Below are positions 53,698 through 61,801 of a stretch of 64,000 bases of DNA, piece after piece. Position 1 is the stretch's first letter, and every line of letters starts with the position of its first letter. A program made the translations under genes and the position numbers. Below the pieces are notes generated by a model. The model was not told the origin of the DNA and searched no databases. It saw only the letters and a list, made by a program, of their open reading frames with translations. Origin of the DNA: Poriferisodalis sp965198245 (lineage in GTDB: Bacteria > Actinomycetota > Acidimicrobiia > Acidimicrobiales > Poriferisodalaceae); assembly GCF_965198245.1 (NCBI RefSeq), contig NZ_OZ240249.1:744001-808000 (forward strand), given 5' to 3'.

Positions 53698-55437
53698 ATG
53701 AGCGGTGCGGACATTCACCGCAGTGGATCGCCCGTGGTGTATCGGGCCATGTGGAACGACGATCGCCCCGGACTGCACGAACTCGCAGCGCGATCATTTC
53801 GCAACTGGGCGACGTGGATTCACCCACAGCTCGGCGGTGGTGATTTTGAGCCAGCCGAGCAGCACCCACCCGAGGGCGCCGATGAGCGAAATGGCTCGGC
53901 AGGGTCCGGAAGCGGAGATGCCGATGCGGTCAGGGTGAACCTGCGACGGGAGACCGCAGCGCATGGAGGCGTGTCCGAGACGTTGCTCGAGCTCGAGCAG
54001 GAGGCGCCGGAGAGCCAGTCCATCGTTGTGCTTCGCGTGCTCACCAACGGCCGCGAGGGCTGGGTCTGGGTCGACGTGCAAATGCCGACGGATCAACCGG
54101 CGGCATCGAGTGCCAGCGGCGTGCATGAGCTGGTGTGCGCTCTCCTCGACGACGCCGAAGCGGGCGGGGGCCGACCGAGGCTCGGAGGCGAGCGCATCGG
54201 GACGAGGCCGATAGCGGTCGAGCCGACGCGTCAGCAGGTGGTTCCGCTGGCAGAAAGGCTTACCGGTTCGTCCCGCGAGGTGCCCTATGTCGTCATCGCG
54301 CACGACTACCTGGACGGCCCGGGACCGACCATGGCGCGCGCCCGCACGACGGCCCGCCAGCTCGCTGGCCTCGCACGGGTGTATGTCCTTCCGGCTCAGA
54401 CCATCAACCCGTTTCAGGTCGTGATGGGCGCCGATCTCGGCGTGCAGCCCGGCGAGGCGCGGCTGTACCTGCCCGGTGAGCACGAGCCGCACCGGCACCG
54501 GACGTTGGCCGCCGAAATGGTGCGCAGCGATCCGACCGAGACCGGTCGCTGGTTCGGCCGATTGCTGCAGTCGACCCTCGTAGCCAAGGAGCCGCCCGAG
54601 TTGTACCGCCGCTCCCAGCAGCTGCTCGGGGAACGCCGTGAACTGCTCGAACCGTCGCCGGACACCGATGCAGCCGAGCGCGTCGAAGCGCTCGAGACCG
54701 AGGTAGAGGCCGTTTGGAAAACCCTCTACCAGACGCGTGAGGAGCGGTCTGCGTCACGAGCCGAGTGCGACGAGCTTGCCCAGCAGATCCTCGACATGCA
54801 GGAGGAACTCGAGCTGGCTCAGCTTCGGGCCGAGGAGTTGCAGGAGACCCTCATCGACAAGGAACACAAGATGGTCGAGGTGCTCGTGCGCGCCGGCGAG
54901 GCCGGCGTGGCATTGGACATCGATGCTTCGGGCAAGAAGTACCCGCAGGTGACGTCAGTGCGTCAGGCGCTCAAATTGGCGAGAGCCAATCTCCTGAAGG
55001 TCGAGATTCCGCCTGAGGCCGAAGCGCGCGTCGTCGAGCTCGACAACGCCATCGAAGCGCGGTCGTGGGCTCGCAGCGTCTTCGACGGATTGCTCGCTCT
55101 GGAGGCGTACGCACACTCGGGAGTGGGCTTCGGCGATTTCCGCGAGTGGTGCAAGTCCAGCAAGCATCCACGTGCGTGGTACGCCAATTCGAAGAAGCTC
55201 GCGATGCGCGAGTCTGAGGAGGTCATGCGACGATCTGAGCTGAGCCGCCTGCGCGATATGCCGGTGTCATTGCGCGTGCGAAACTCTGGGCGCATCACGA
55301 TGGAAGCGCACCTCAAACTGTCAAACGGATCGCTGGCGCCGAGGCTCTATTTCTACGACGACACCGGCAGCAACACCGGCAAGGTGCACGTGGGCTACAT
55401 CGGCCCGCACCTGCCGACCAAGCGCTTCAGGTCCTGA
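53698..55437 (+). CDS. Uncharacterised protein with central coiled coil
   Basis: 579 residues from ATG 53698 (GGCGAGGCGG upstream). The N-terminal half has VPYVVIAHDYLDGPGPTMAR and ARVYVLPAQTINPFQVVMGA, which look like a folded alpha/beta domain. A coiled coil spans about 330-410 (ERVEALETEVEAVWKTLYQT, EELELAQLRAEELQETLIDK). The C-terminal about 130 residues include AWYANSKKLAMRESEEVMRR and PRLYFYDDTGSNTGKVHVGY, IGPHLPTKRF. I do not recognise the family. The layout (sensor-like N-domain, coiled coil, compact basic C-domain) is seen in some stress or defence effectors, but this is speculation. Confidence 0.75.
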   Translation: MSGADIHRSGSPVVYRAMWNDDRPGLHELAARSFRNWATWIHPQLGGGDFEPAEQHPPEGADERNGSAGSGSGDADAVRVNLRRETAAHGGVSETLLELEQEAPESQSIVVLRVLTNGREGWVWVDVQMPTDQPAASSASGVHELVCALLDDAEAGGGRPRLGGERIGTRPIAVEPTRQQVVPLAERLTGSSREVPYVVIAHDYLDGPGPTMARARTTARQLAGLARVYVLPAQTINPFQVVMGADLGVQPGEARLYLPGEHEPHRHRTLAAEMVRSDPTETGRWFGRLLQSTLVAKEPPELYRRSQQLLGERRELLEPSPDTDAAERVEALETEVEAVWKTLYQTREERSASRAECDELAQQILDMQEELELAQLRAEELQETLIDKEHKMVEVLVRAGEAGVALDIDASGKKYPQVTSVRQALKLARANLLKVEIPPEAEARVVELDNAIEARSWARSVFDGLLALEAYAHSGVGFGDFREWCKSSKHPRAWYANSKKLAMRESEEVMRRSELSRLRDMPVSLRVRNSGRITMEAHLKLSNGSLAPRLYFYDDTGSNTGKVHVGYIGPHLPTKRFRS

Positions 55438-55470
55438 CGCCAGCTCGGCGGGCGACGCCCGCTGTTGACG

Positions 55471-56592
55471 CTACGTGCGGTCTGAGGAACCGCTGGCGCC
55501 TTGGCGCTCGCCTTGAGGATCGCGGCGCGTCACGAAGTCGTTGAGGCCGCAGGCCTCGCGCACGGATCTGGTCATGTCGTAGGTGCCTGGATCCAGCGGG
55601 GTGCCGGTGCCGTCGGCGACGCGGGTCATCATGTGGAAGTTGGCACTGACGGCCACAGCATCGACCATGACGTCGGCTCCTGCAGCACCGACCACAGCGG
55701 CACGCGCTGCAGCCGTGGCCTCGCTGTCGCCTTCCCACATCGCCTCCGCGAGGCGCACCAGCAGGGCGCCGTGCTGCACTCCGCCGTCGCCCCCGTCAGA
55801 GCCGTTGACGGCGTCGTAGCCGACGTCCATGTCCTTCTGTTGGCCGCTCAGACCGAGCAGCATCGCGTGGGCGGACGTTCAGTAGAAGCACTCGTTGAGC
55901 TTCGATGTTCTCGCCGCGAGCAGCTCGATCTGCGGCCGGTTCAGCGAGTTCTGATCATTGATCAGCTCGCCGCGCACTCGCTCCATCGGCACGTATTGGG
56001 CGTCGGAGAGGATGAAGAGCGACTCGTTCTCCGCTGGTACGGCGCTCAGGGCCTTGATGACGTTGGGCATTTTGATGTCGGCAGTGGGAACCCAGTGGTA
56101 CTTCACCGCCGCGGACGCGCCTTCCGTCGTCGGTGGACCGTCGGCGGGCTCGTCCAGATCGATCCGCGGCAGCTCCAAAGCGTCTGCGAACCGATCGACG
56201 CAGTTGGCCTGCGCGACCACGCCCACCAGTTCCACGTAAGCCAGGGGATCGACGCCGCGGTCGATGATCGACTGGTACCAGTCCTCGGTCAGCGTTCCTG
56301 GATGGTTGGTGATGCGCCAGATCGCGTCGACGGCGGCGGTGGGCAGGGGGCCGTCGGCATCGACAAGACCCTCGATGCTGCTGGGCTGGACCCACGGAGG
56401 CAGCACCTCGCTGGCCTCGGTGCGATGGTCGCGCGCTGCCCTCACTTGCCGCACGATCTCCGCACGCTGGGCTGCTGCCCACCAGGTTCCCGGCCGGGCC
56501 CAACGTGTCGAGACCTCTCCGTGAGCGGCTGCGAGATCGTCCCGGATGGGCAGCTCAGTGTCGTAGGTGCGATGTGGTGCCGCGATGCTCAT
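55471..56592 (-). CDS. AhpD-like selenoprotein (carboxymuconolactone-decarboxylase family), UGA read as selenocysteine
   Basis: 373 residues from ATG 56592 (GGAG 8 nt upstream), read through an in-frame TGA at 55879-55881. Around it the protein reads LNECFY-U-TSAHAMLLGLSG. This is the AhpD active site CxxC-x3-H with Sec in place of the second Cys. The N-terminal half (WRITNHPGTLTEDWYQSIID, YVELVGVVAQANCVDRFADA) is a first AhpD-like helical repeat. The sequence after the TGA (ANFHMMTRVADGTGTPLDPG, MTRSVREACGLNDF) continues the fold, so the TGA is not a real stop. A hairpin with GGTCT loop follows the TGA. Such enzymes are thiol/selenol peroxidases. It is divergent from the DyP peroxidase gene. 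Confidence 0.85.
55843..55861 (-). promoter_or_regulatory. Bacterial SECIS hairpin
   Basis: GCTGCTC-GGTCT-GAGCGGC: a 7-bp stem (one G-T) with apical loop GGTCT, starting 17 nt after the in-frame TGA; the loop begins 24 nt after it. This matches the fdhF-type SECIS (GGTCT loop on a short stem within the spacing recognised by SelB). Confidence 0.75.
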
Positions 56593-56807
56593 GAGTGCTA
56601 CTCCGCCGGTCGGGGGCAGTGACAATCGTCACATGCTGGCATACGTCGAGCAGTTAGGCAGCAGCTGCGTCAACCAGTGGGAAGCGGGGGTGCGCGCCCC
56701 GCAGCGATTCGCCTACGATCAGCCCCGCAATCTCGCTGCAGCGCCGCCCTAAGCGTCGCCCGGCGGGGTCGCTATCGCTTGCACCACCGACCCCTCAAGG
56801 AGCACAG

Positions 56808-57737
56808 ATGCCAACGCCGCAGAAGGCCATCTTCAACGAGATGGGTGCCAACCAGTGGTACGTCCACCTGAGCCGCGTCGAGGGTGCCGACCTCGGCGTG
56901 ATCACGTCCGCGCTCGTCGACCTGCGAGCTGCGTGCGACGCAGACGGCATCAACCTGACGCTCGGCTTCGGACCGGGACTGCTGCCGGAGCTCACCGACG
57001 ACGTGCCGGACGATTTTCAGGCCTACGTCACGGTGCAGTCCGAAGACGGTTCGGGGCGCGAAGCCAAGGGCACACAGGAAGAGCTGCTGCTGTGGCTGAA
57101 CCACGACGCCAAGGACAAGGTGTGGAAGGCGCAGTACGACGCACGCACCGCGCTGGCCGGCCACATGGCCGTTGCCCGTGAGACGCCGACGTTCATCTAC
57201 GGCGACTCGCTGGACATGACCGGTTTCAAGGACGGCACCGGCAACCCTGCCGACGAGGACCAGCCCGCCGCGGCGATCGTCCCCGACGGCGAGCCCGGTG
57301 CAGGCGGCGCCCACATCATCGCCCAGCGCTGGGTACACGACCTCGACGGCTGGAATGCCCTGTCCGACGACCAGCAGGAGAAGAACTTCGGTCGCCAGAA
57401 GTACCCGGAGATCGAAAAGACCGACACCCAGGAGCCGTACAGCCACCTCAGCCACGTTGAGCTGCGCGCGGATGGCAACCACGGCAACGAGGGCAGCGAC
57501 AAGATCAACGAGATCGCTCGCCGCTCCACGCCGTACGCGTTCCACGACGGCACCGTCGGGCTGTACTTCATGGCGTTCTGCAAGGATCAGGCACCGCTGC
57601 GTCGGCGTCTGCGCCGGATGTACGGCCTCGACGACGCCAACGGCGTCCGCGATGCCATCACAAGCTTCTCGAACCCCGCGTCGGGCTCGTTTTACTTCGC
57701 GCCCAGCGAGGAAACCCTCGACGCCATCACCGGCTGA
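56808..57737 (+). CDS. DyP-type heme peroxidase
   Basis: 309 residues from ATG 56808. The diagnostic GxxDGTGNP-type motif is present (MTGFKDGTGNPADEDQ), together with GAHIIAQRWVHDLDGWNALS, SHLSHVELRADGNH (proximal His) and GLYFMAFCKDQAPLRRRLRR. No signal peptide is visible, so it acts in the cytoplasm or inside an encapsulin-like shell. It is divergent from the selenoprotein gene, which suggests a shared peroxide response. Confidence 0.92.
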   Translation: MPTPQKAIFNEMGANQWYVHLSRVEGADLGVITSALVDLRAACDADGINLTLGFGPGLLPELTDDVPDDFQAYVTVQSEDGSGREAKGTQEELLLWLNHDAKDKVWKAQYDARTALAGHMAVARETPTFIYGDSLDMTGFKDGTGNPADEDQPAAAIVPDGEPGAGGAHIIAQRWVHDLDGWNALSDDQQEKNFGRQKYPEIEKTDTQEPYSHLSHVELRADGNHGNEGSDKINEIARRSTPYAFHDGTVGLYFMAFCKDQAPLRRRLRRMYGLDDANGVRDAITSFSNPASGSFYFAPSEETLDAITG

Positions 57738-57755
57738 GAGGCTCAACGCGGAGGT

Positions 57756-57863
57756 GCGCCCGCTGCGGAGGCGGCAGGGCCCTCTGCTCCGGGAATCCAG
57801 CCGGTTCCAACCTCGCAGAGTTCCCTGCCGCATCCGCAGCTATGACATCTGTGCCTAGCCGCT
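57756..57863. repeat. Structured intergenic element, copy B
   Basis: A second copy of the element at 31909-32017, also between convergent genes. Outer stem GCGGCAGGG (57771-57779) / CCCTGCCGC (57823-57831); an extra GCGGA/TCCGC extends it across one mismatch. The inner CTCTGC/GCAGAG stem and the GGAA-t-CC-agcc-GG-TTCC hairpin are kept, and the tail CCGCAGCTATGACATCTGTG matches copy A. Its right end reads (inverted) GAGCGCGAGCGGCTAGG, loosely like the IS/MITE ends, and abuts the crotonase stop codon TTA. Confidence 0.7.
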
Positions 57864-57870
57864 CGCGCTC

Positions 57871-58659
57871 TTAGGAGCCGTCCTCGGATTGGTCGCGGAA
57901 CCACTCGCGGGCGGATATCGAGGCGATCGCCTCGAGTGCGAGGCCGGTGTGCAAGTCGTCGGCCATCGCTCGCCGCAAGGGGCGCACCAGCGCGTGGCGC
58001 GTGTTGCGTAGCAGGATCGGGTTGAGTCTGGCGAGGTCCGCTGCGATCTCTTGGGCTCGGGCCATCAGCCCGTCGGCAGGCAGGACTTCGCCCACGATGC
58101 CGAGTTCGTGAGCTTCGGCCGCATCGATCTGCTGGCCGGTGAGCAGGAAGTAGCGGCCGCGGTTCGGCCCCAGCAGCAGCGGCCACACGATCTGCATGCT
58201 GTCGCCAGGCACAAGGCCGCCGGGGAAGTGCGGCGCGTCTTGGAAGTAGGCGTCCTCGGCGGCCAGCACGACGTCGCACAGCACGGCGAGCTCGGAATGC
58301 ACGGTCACCGGGCCGTTCACCGCCGCGATCATGGGCACCTCGATGTCGAGCATCTGGTCCACGAGGCGGTTGCCCTCCCAGATGATGCGATCCCACACGG
58401 TGGCATTTGCCCGCCCTTCGGCGAGCGCGTTGATCTCGTCGGGCAGTTCGATGAACGACTCGCCGGTGCCGGTGAGAATCACCACCTTGATGTCTCGATC
58501 TGAGGCCAGCGCCATGAACAGCTCTGGCAGTTCACGATGCGGACGGCCGCCCCACTGCAGCGGCCCGCCGCGGGTGTGCATGCGGACGGTCACGACCCCG
58601 GCATCATCCCGGGTCACCTCCGCGGTGCGAAATCGGTCTGCGTACTCTGCGAACTCCAT
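57871..58659 (-). CDS. Crotonase family protein, 6-oxocamphor-hydrolase-like
   Basis: 262 residues. Crotonase fold with ELPELFMALASDRDIKVVIL, TGTGESFIELPDEINALAEG, AAVNGPVTVHSELAVLCDVV and AYFQDAPHFPGGLVPGDSMQ. The VHSELA and DAPHF...PGD segments carry His and Asp residues at positions used by 6-oxocamphor hydrolase for C-C bond cleavage of cyclic diketones, rather than the two Glu of enoyl-CoA hydratase. A role in terpenoid or cyclic-ketone degradation is possible. Confidence 0.82.
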   Translation of the reverse strand: MEFAEYADRFRTAEVTRDDAGVVTVRMHTRGGPLQWGGRPHRELPELFMALASDRDIKVVILTGTGESFIELPDEINALAEGRANATVWDRIIWEGNRLVDQMLDIEVPMIAAVNGPVTVHSELAVLCDVVLAAEDAYFQDAPHFPGGLVPGDSMQIVWPLLLGPNRGRYFLLTGQQIDAAEAHELGIVGEVLPADGLMARAQEIAADLARLNPILLRNTRHALVRPLRRAMADDLHTGLALEAIASISAREWFRDQSEDGS

Positions 58660-58695
58660 GGGCTCATGCTCGCAGAACCGCTGCCGGTGCGCCCG

Positions 58696-59109
58696 CTACT
58701 CCCAGGGATTGATCACCCTGAGGTCGAGACCGGTGAGGTCGTTCGTATCGCGCGTCGCCAGCGTGAGATGGTTCACCGACGCAGTCGCAGCAATGAGTGA
58801 GTCGCTGATCGTAAGGGCGCGGCCAGATCGGCGAGCGAGGACCCGGAATTCGGCTGCGCATACCGATTCAGCTTGACCTATTGGCAAGACATGGTCACTG
58901 GCATCTGCGATGAATGATCGGATGGCCGCGGCGAGATGGTCACGTCGACGCCCGCTCGGCATCTTCCGAATGCCGTACTCGAGTTCGTGGACCACGATCG
59001 CGGAGAGCCAGAAGGACTGCGGTGCCGCCAAGAAGGCGAGCACCTTCTCATCGGGTATCGGCCGGGTTGCCTCCGAGACGACGTTGGTGTCGAGGAGGAT
59101 TCCGCTCAC
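58696..59109 (-). CDS. vapC: VapC-type toxin (PIN domain RNase)
   Basis: 137 residues from GTG 59109, overlapping the antitoxin stop (GTGA). The PIN acidic residues are intact: ILLDTNVVSE, VVHELEYGIRK, ISDSLIAATASVNHL and LATRDTNDLTG. Such toxins cleave tRNA or rRNA. It is the complete counterpart of the broken copy at 8471. It ends 36 bp from the crotonase start. Confidence 0.9.
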   Translation of the reverse strand: MSGILLDTNVVSEATRPIPDEKVLAFLAAPQSFWLSAIVVHELEYGIRKMPSGRRRDHLAAAIRSFIADASDHVLPIGQAESVCAAEFRVLARRSGRALTISDSLIAATASVNHLTLATRDTNDLTGLDLRVINPWE

Positions 59110-59423
59110 TCCTCGATGCCCTCGGCGAGGAGCAATGGGTTGGGCCGGTCCGAGTGGCGGTCGGGAAGTTCGAGCTCGTAGCCACGTGGCATGTTCTCGA
59201 TGAGCCACCGTCCCAAGTGCACCTCGGGTTCTGAGTGTTGCTCCCACAGGTCTTCGGGGACGACGACGAACGTCTTGCGGGTTCCTATGCGTTGGGGACC
59301 CTCTTCTTCAGCGCACCTCAAGATGTGGGACAGGCGCGCTTTTGCTTCCGCAACGGTCCACACCCGCGTACCAGTCGTCGGGCGCTCGGCGACGTCGGTG
59401 ACCATGGGTTCACTCTCTTCCAT
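59106..59423 (-). CDS. Phd/YefM-type antitoxin of the VapC toxin
   Basis: 105 residues from ATG 59423; ATG 59405 with GGAAGAGAG upstream is a possible alternative. RVWTVAEAKARLSHILRCAE and GPQRIGTRKTFVVVPEDLWE match the Phd/YefM DNA-binding half. The C-terminal ELPDRHSDRPNPLLLAEG would wrap the toxin. It precedes and overlaps vapC. A palindrome sits directly upstream. Confidence 0.85.
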   Translation of the reverse strand: MEESEPMVTDVAERPTTGTRVWTVAEAKARLSHILRCAEEEGPQRIGTRKTFVVVPEDLWEQHSEPEVHLGRWLIENMPRGYELELPDRHSDRPNPLLLAEGIEE

Positions 59424-59429
59424 CGTAGA

Positions 59430-59446
59430 TAGTCTATATAGGACTA
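59430..59446. promoter_or_regulatory. 17-bp palindrome at the antitoxin promoter
   Basis: TAGTC-TATATAG-GACTA, 6 bp upstream of the antitoxin ATG. It contains a TATATA -10-like core, so binding would block transcription; an autoregulatory operator is likely. The close spacing suggests a leaderless or nearly leaderless mRNA. Confidence 0.6.
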
Positions 59447-59595
59447 GTTCCGTGTAGGGCCGTTCGTCTTGGAAGGGCCTCAGGGCCGACCGAGCCTGTC
59501 ACGACTACCATTTGTCGAGCGAGTGAATTTCCCGCACCCGGGGACCGGGCGTGACCGGAAGACCCATAAAGGGGGACTCGTCTTGGTGGTGTGTG

Positions 59596-60783
59596 ATGAC
59601 TGACGTTGCGGATCCGATTCAGGCAGCCGATGCGCCGACGAGGGAGCAGCATCTCGCGGGCATGGCGCAATACCTGGCGGGCGGCGAAGAGCGAGCCCGC
59701 CTCATCGGCAACAAGGGTCCCGTGCGCTTCGGCCCCGACGGCAAGCTGCACCCTGACATCGCGGACGCTTACTGGGAACACGGCTTCTACGTCTTCGAAG
59801 GTGTCGTGGGTGCTGATGAGATCGACGAGCTGCGGGCTGATGTCGGCGAGGTCATCGAGGGGGCTCCTGTGCGCAAGGGCGCCGACGCGGACAAGCACGG
59901 CCGGCCGGCACTGGGGCGTGACTACGCCGTAGAGCCCTACATCCACGTCGCACCGCTGTCGGACCCGTGGGGCGGCACCGACGCCTTGGCGGGCCGCCAT
60001 CAGGTTCAGATGGACCAGCCGGTCCCCGACGCCGACGCCCCGCCCGACGTCGTCTACCTGATCTTCGGCATGTGCCAGTCCATGCCGTCCGCATTGCGGC
60101 TGTACGGGCACCCGGATCTGATGTCGATCGCCGAGAGCATCAACGGCCCCGATTTCGTCCCCTACAACGACGCCATCTTCGTGAAGGAACCGGGGCTCGG
60201 GGGCTCGGTGGCTTGGCATCAGGACGGCGTCACCCACTGGGACAACCCGAATTGGGACATGGGCATTCACGGCTTCAACTTCCAGGTGCAGCTGTACGAG
60301 ACCACCGCGGCGAACGCGCTATGGGTGGTCCCTGGCACGCACAAGGTCGGGCGCATTGACCTGCGAGAGAAGGTCGCCCGCAACGGCGGGAGCGTGATGC
60401 TGCCCGACGCCATCCCGCTGCTGTGCCAGCGCGGCGATGCGACCGTGGTCAACCGGCACATGGTGCACGGCTCGTACGCCAACACTTCTGCGGAACCGCG
60501 GATTTCGGTGACGTTCGGATTCCACCGGCGGTCGTCCGTCGTCGGAGTGGCAGGCCAGCTGCGCGTGAGTGCGCGTGACGCGTCCGTCGTCTACGACGAG
60601 GAGCGAGTCTTCAAGCGTTCGTCGGTGATCGCGGTGGCAATTGACGCCCGGGCTCAGCATCGCTCCGACGAACGGCGCTACACCTACGCCCCCTTCGTCG
60701 GCCTTGAGGACGACTTCCGCTACAACGCCGAGACCTTCGATCGCGTCATCCGCGACTACAACCTCAACGATCTCGCCATCTGA
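59596..60783 (+). CDS. Phytanoyl-CoA dioxygenase (PhyH) family protein
   Basis: 395 residues from ATG 59596. An Fe(II)/2-oxoglutarate oxygenase fold: AYWEHGFYVFEGVVGADEID, GGSVAWHQDGVTHW (His-x-Asp metal ligands), TTAANALWVVPGTHKVGRID and VVNRHMVHGSYANTSAEPRI (distal His, then Arg for 2-oxoglutarate). The substrate is unknown; related actinobacterial enzymes hydroxylate small amines or lipids. It is convergent with the LysR gene. Confidence 0.9.
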   Translation: MTDVADPIQAADAPTREQHLAGMAQYLAGGEERARLIGNKGPVRFGPDGKLHPDIADAYWEHGFYVFEGVVGADEIDELRADVGEVIEGAPVRKGADADKHGRPALGRDYAVEPYIHVAPLSDPWGGTDALAGRHQVQMDQPVPDADAPPDVVYLIFGMCQSMPSALRLYGHPDLMSIAESINGPDFVPYNDAIFVKEPGLGGSVAWHQDGVTHWDNPNWDMGIHGFNFQVQLYETTAANALWVVPGTHKVGRIDLREKVARNGGSVMLPDAIPLLCQRGDATVVNRHMVHGSYANTSAEPRISVTFGFHRRSSVVGVAGQLRVSARDASVVYDEERVFKRSSVIAVAIDARAQHRSDERRYTYAPFVGLEDDFRYNAETFDRVIRDYNLNDLAI

Positions 60784-60791
60784 CCAAGCCC

Positions 60792-60819
60792 GCTCTTAAC
60801 CCGGGTGCCTCCTAAGAGC
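60792..60819. terminator. Hairpin between convergent genes
   Basis: GCTCTTA and TAAGAGC pair over 7 bp around a 14-nt loop, between the stops of the PhyH and LysR genes (60783 and 60822). It could act as a bidirectional terminator, although it lacks a T-run. Confidence 0.4.
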
Positions 60820-60821
60820 GC

Positions 60822-61718
60822 TCAGGCCGGAGGTTGCGGGTCGTAGAGCTCGGCCACGACTTCGAGAGCGTGTGACACCAGGGGCAACGGCTCACCGGCG
60901 CCCCGGAGCAGCAACAGGGACACCGAGGCAACTGAGTCTTCCAGCGGCACGTAGTGCAATCCAGGCGGCCGGAATGTCTGCACCCCCGCAGGCACGATCG
61001 CTACTCCCTCGCCCGCAGCGACAAATCCGAGAATGGTCGTGTACTCCGTCGCCTCGATCATGGGGTCGTAGTTGACGCCTTCAGCGGCGAGCATTCCCGC
61101 CAGCACAGCGTGCAGGCTCGGCGACGCGCTGCGGTCGAATCCGATGATCGGCTCGCCGGCGAGGTCGCGCAGACATGCCGAACTCGACTCAGCCAGACGA
61201 TGGAACGCGCCGGCGGCCAGCAGCAGCCGCTCATGCATCACGAGGGTTGCCTCCACATGGGTGGAATCGGCGACTGCCCTGCCGATGCCCAAGTCGATGC
61301 GCCCGGCGCGCAGGGCCTGTGCCTGCTCGTCGGAGCTCAAGGTGTGCAGCTCGAAATCGACGCGGGGGCGCCGCCGCCGGTACTCGGCAAGCACACGTGG
61401 CATCACCTCGTAGGCGGCTGAGTCGACGAATCCCACCCGCAGCGTGCCGGTCTGGCCTCCCCGGCGCTGTTCCATGAGGCGCTCCACGCCGTCGGCAGCA
61501 GCCAGCAGGCGCACAGCCTCTGGTAAGAGGAACTTCCCCGCATCGGTGAGGGTCACCCGCCGGGTGCTGCGGTCGAAGAGCGCTGTGTCGAGCTCACGCT
61601 CGAGCAGCCGGATCTGCTGGCTCAGCGGCGGCTGGGACATCAGCAGCCGATCGGCGGCACGACCGAAGTGCAGTTCCTCCGCCACGGTCGTGAAATAGCG
61701 CAGGCGCCTCAAGTTCAC
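60822..61718 (-). CDS. LysR-family transcriptional regulator
   Basis: 298 residues. The helix-turn-helix is MNLRRLRYFTTVAEELHFGR with AADRLLMSQPPLSQQIRLLE and LFDRSTRRVTLTDAG. The effector domain starts TGTLRVGFVDSAAYEVMPRV. It is divergent from soxB with an 83-bp gap that contains inverted repeats, so it probably controls the sarcosine oxidase operon. Confidence 0.92.
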   Translation of the reverse strand: MNLRRLRYFTTVAEELHFGRAADRLLMSQPPLSQQIRLLERELDTALFDRSTRRVTLTDAGKFLLPEAVRLLAAADGVERLMEQRRGGQTGTLRVGFVDSAAYEVMPRVLAEYRRRRPRVDFELHTLSSDEQAQALRAGRIDLGIGRAVADSTHVEATLVMHERLLLAAGAFHRLAESSSACLRDLAGEPIIGFDRSASPSLHAVLAGMLAAEGVNYDPMIEATEYTTILGFVAAGEGVAIVPAGVQTFRPPGLHYVPLEDSVASVSLLLLRGAGEPLPLVSHALEVVAELYDPQPPA

Positions 61719-61744
61719 TTCGCAATTATATGCGTTGAGTCTGA

Positions 61745-61761
61745 ATCAATCGGATATTGAT
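61745..61761. promoter_or_regulatory. LysR-type operator between lysR and soxB
   Basis: ATCAAT-cggat-ATTGAT, a perfect 6-bp inverted repeat. It partly overlaps a second T-N11-A-type site (TTGA-gtctgaa-TCAA, 61735-61749). A third small repeat (CGCA-attata-TGCG, 61721-61734) is next to the LysR start. Confidence 0.6.
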
Positions 61762-61801
61762 ACTTTGCCTCACCGAGAGAGGTCTCTACGCTCGTACGGC
61801 G

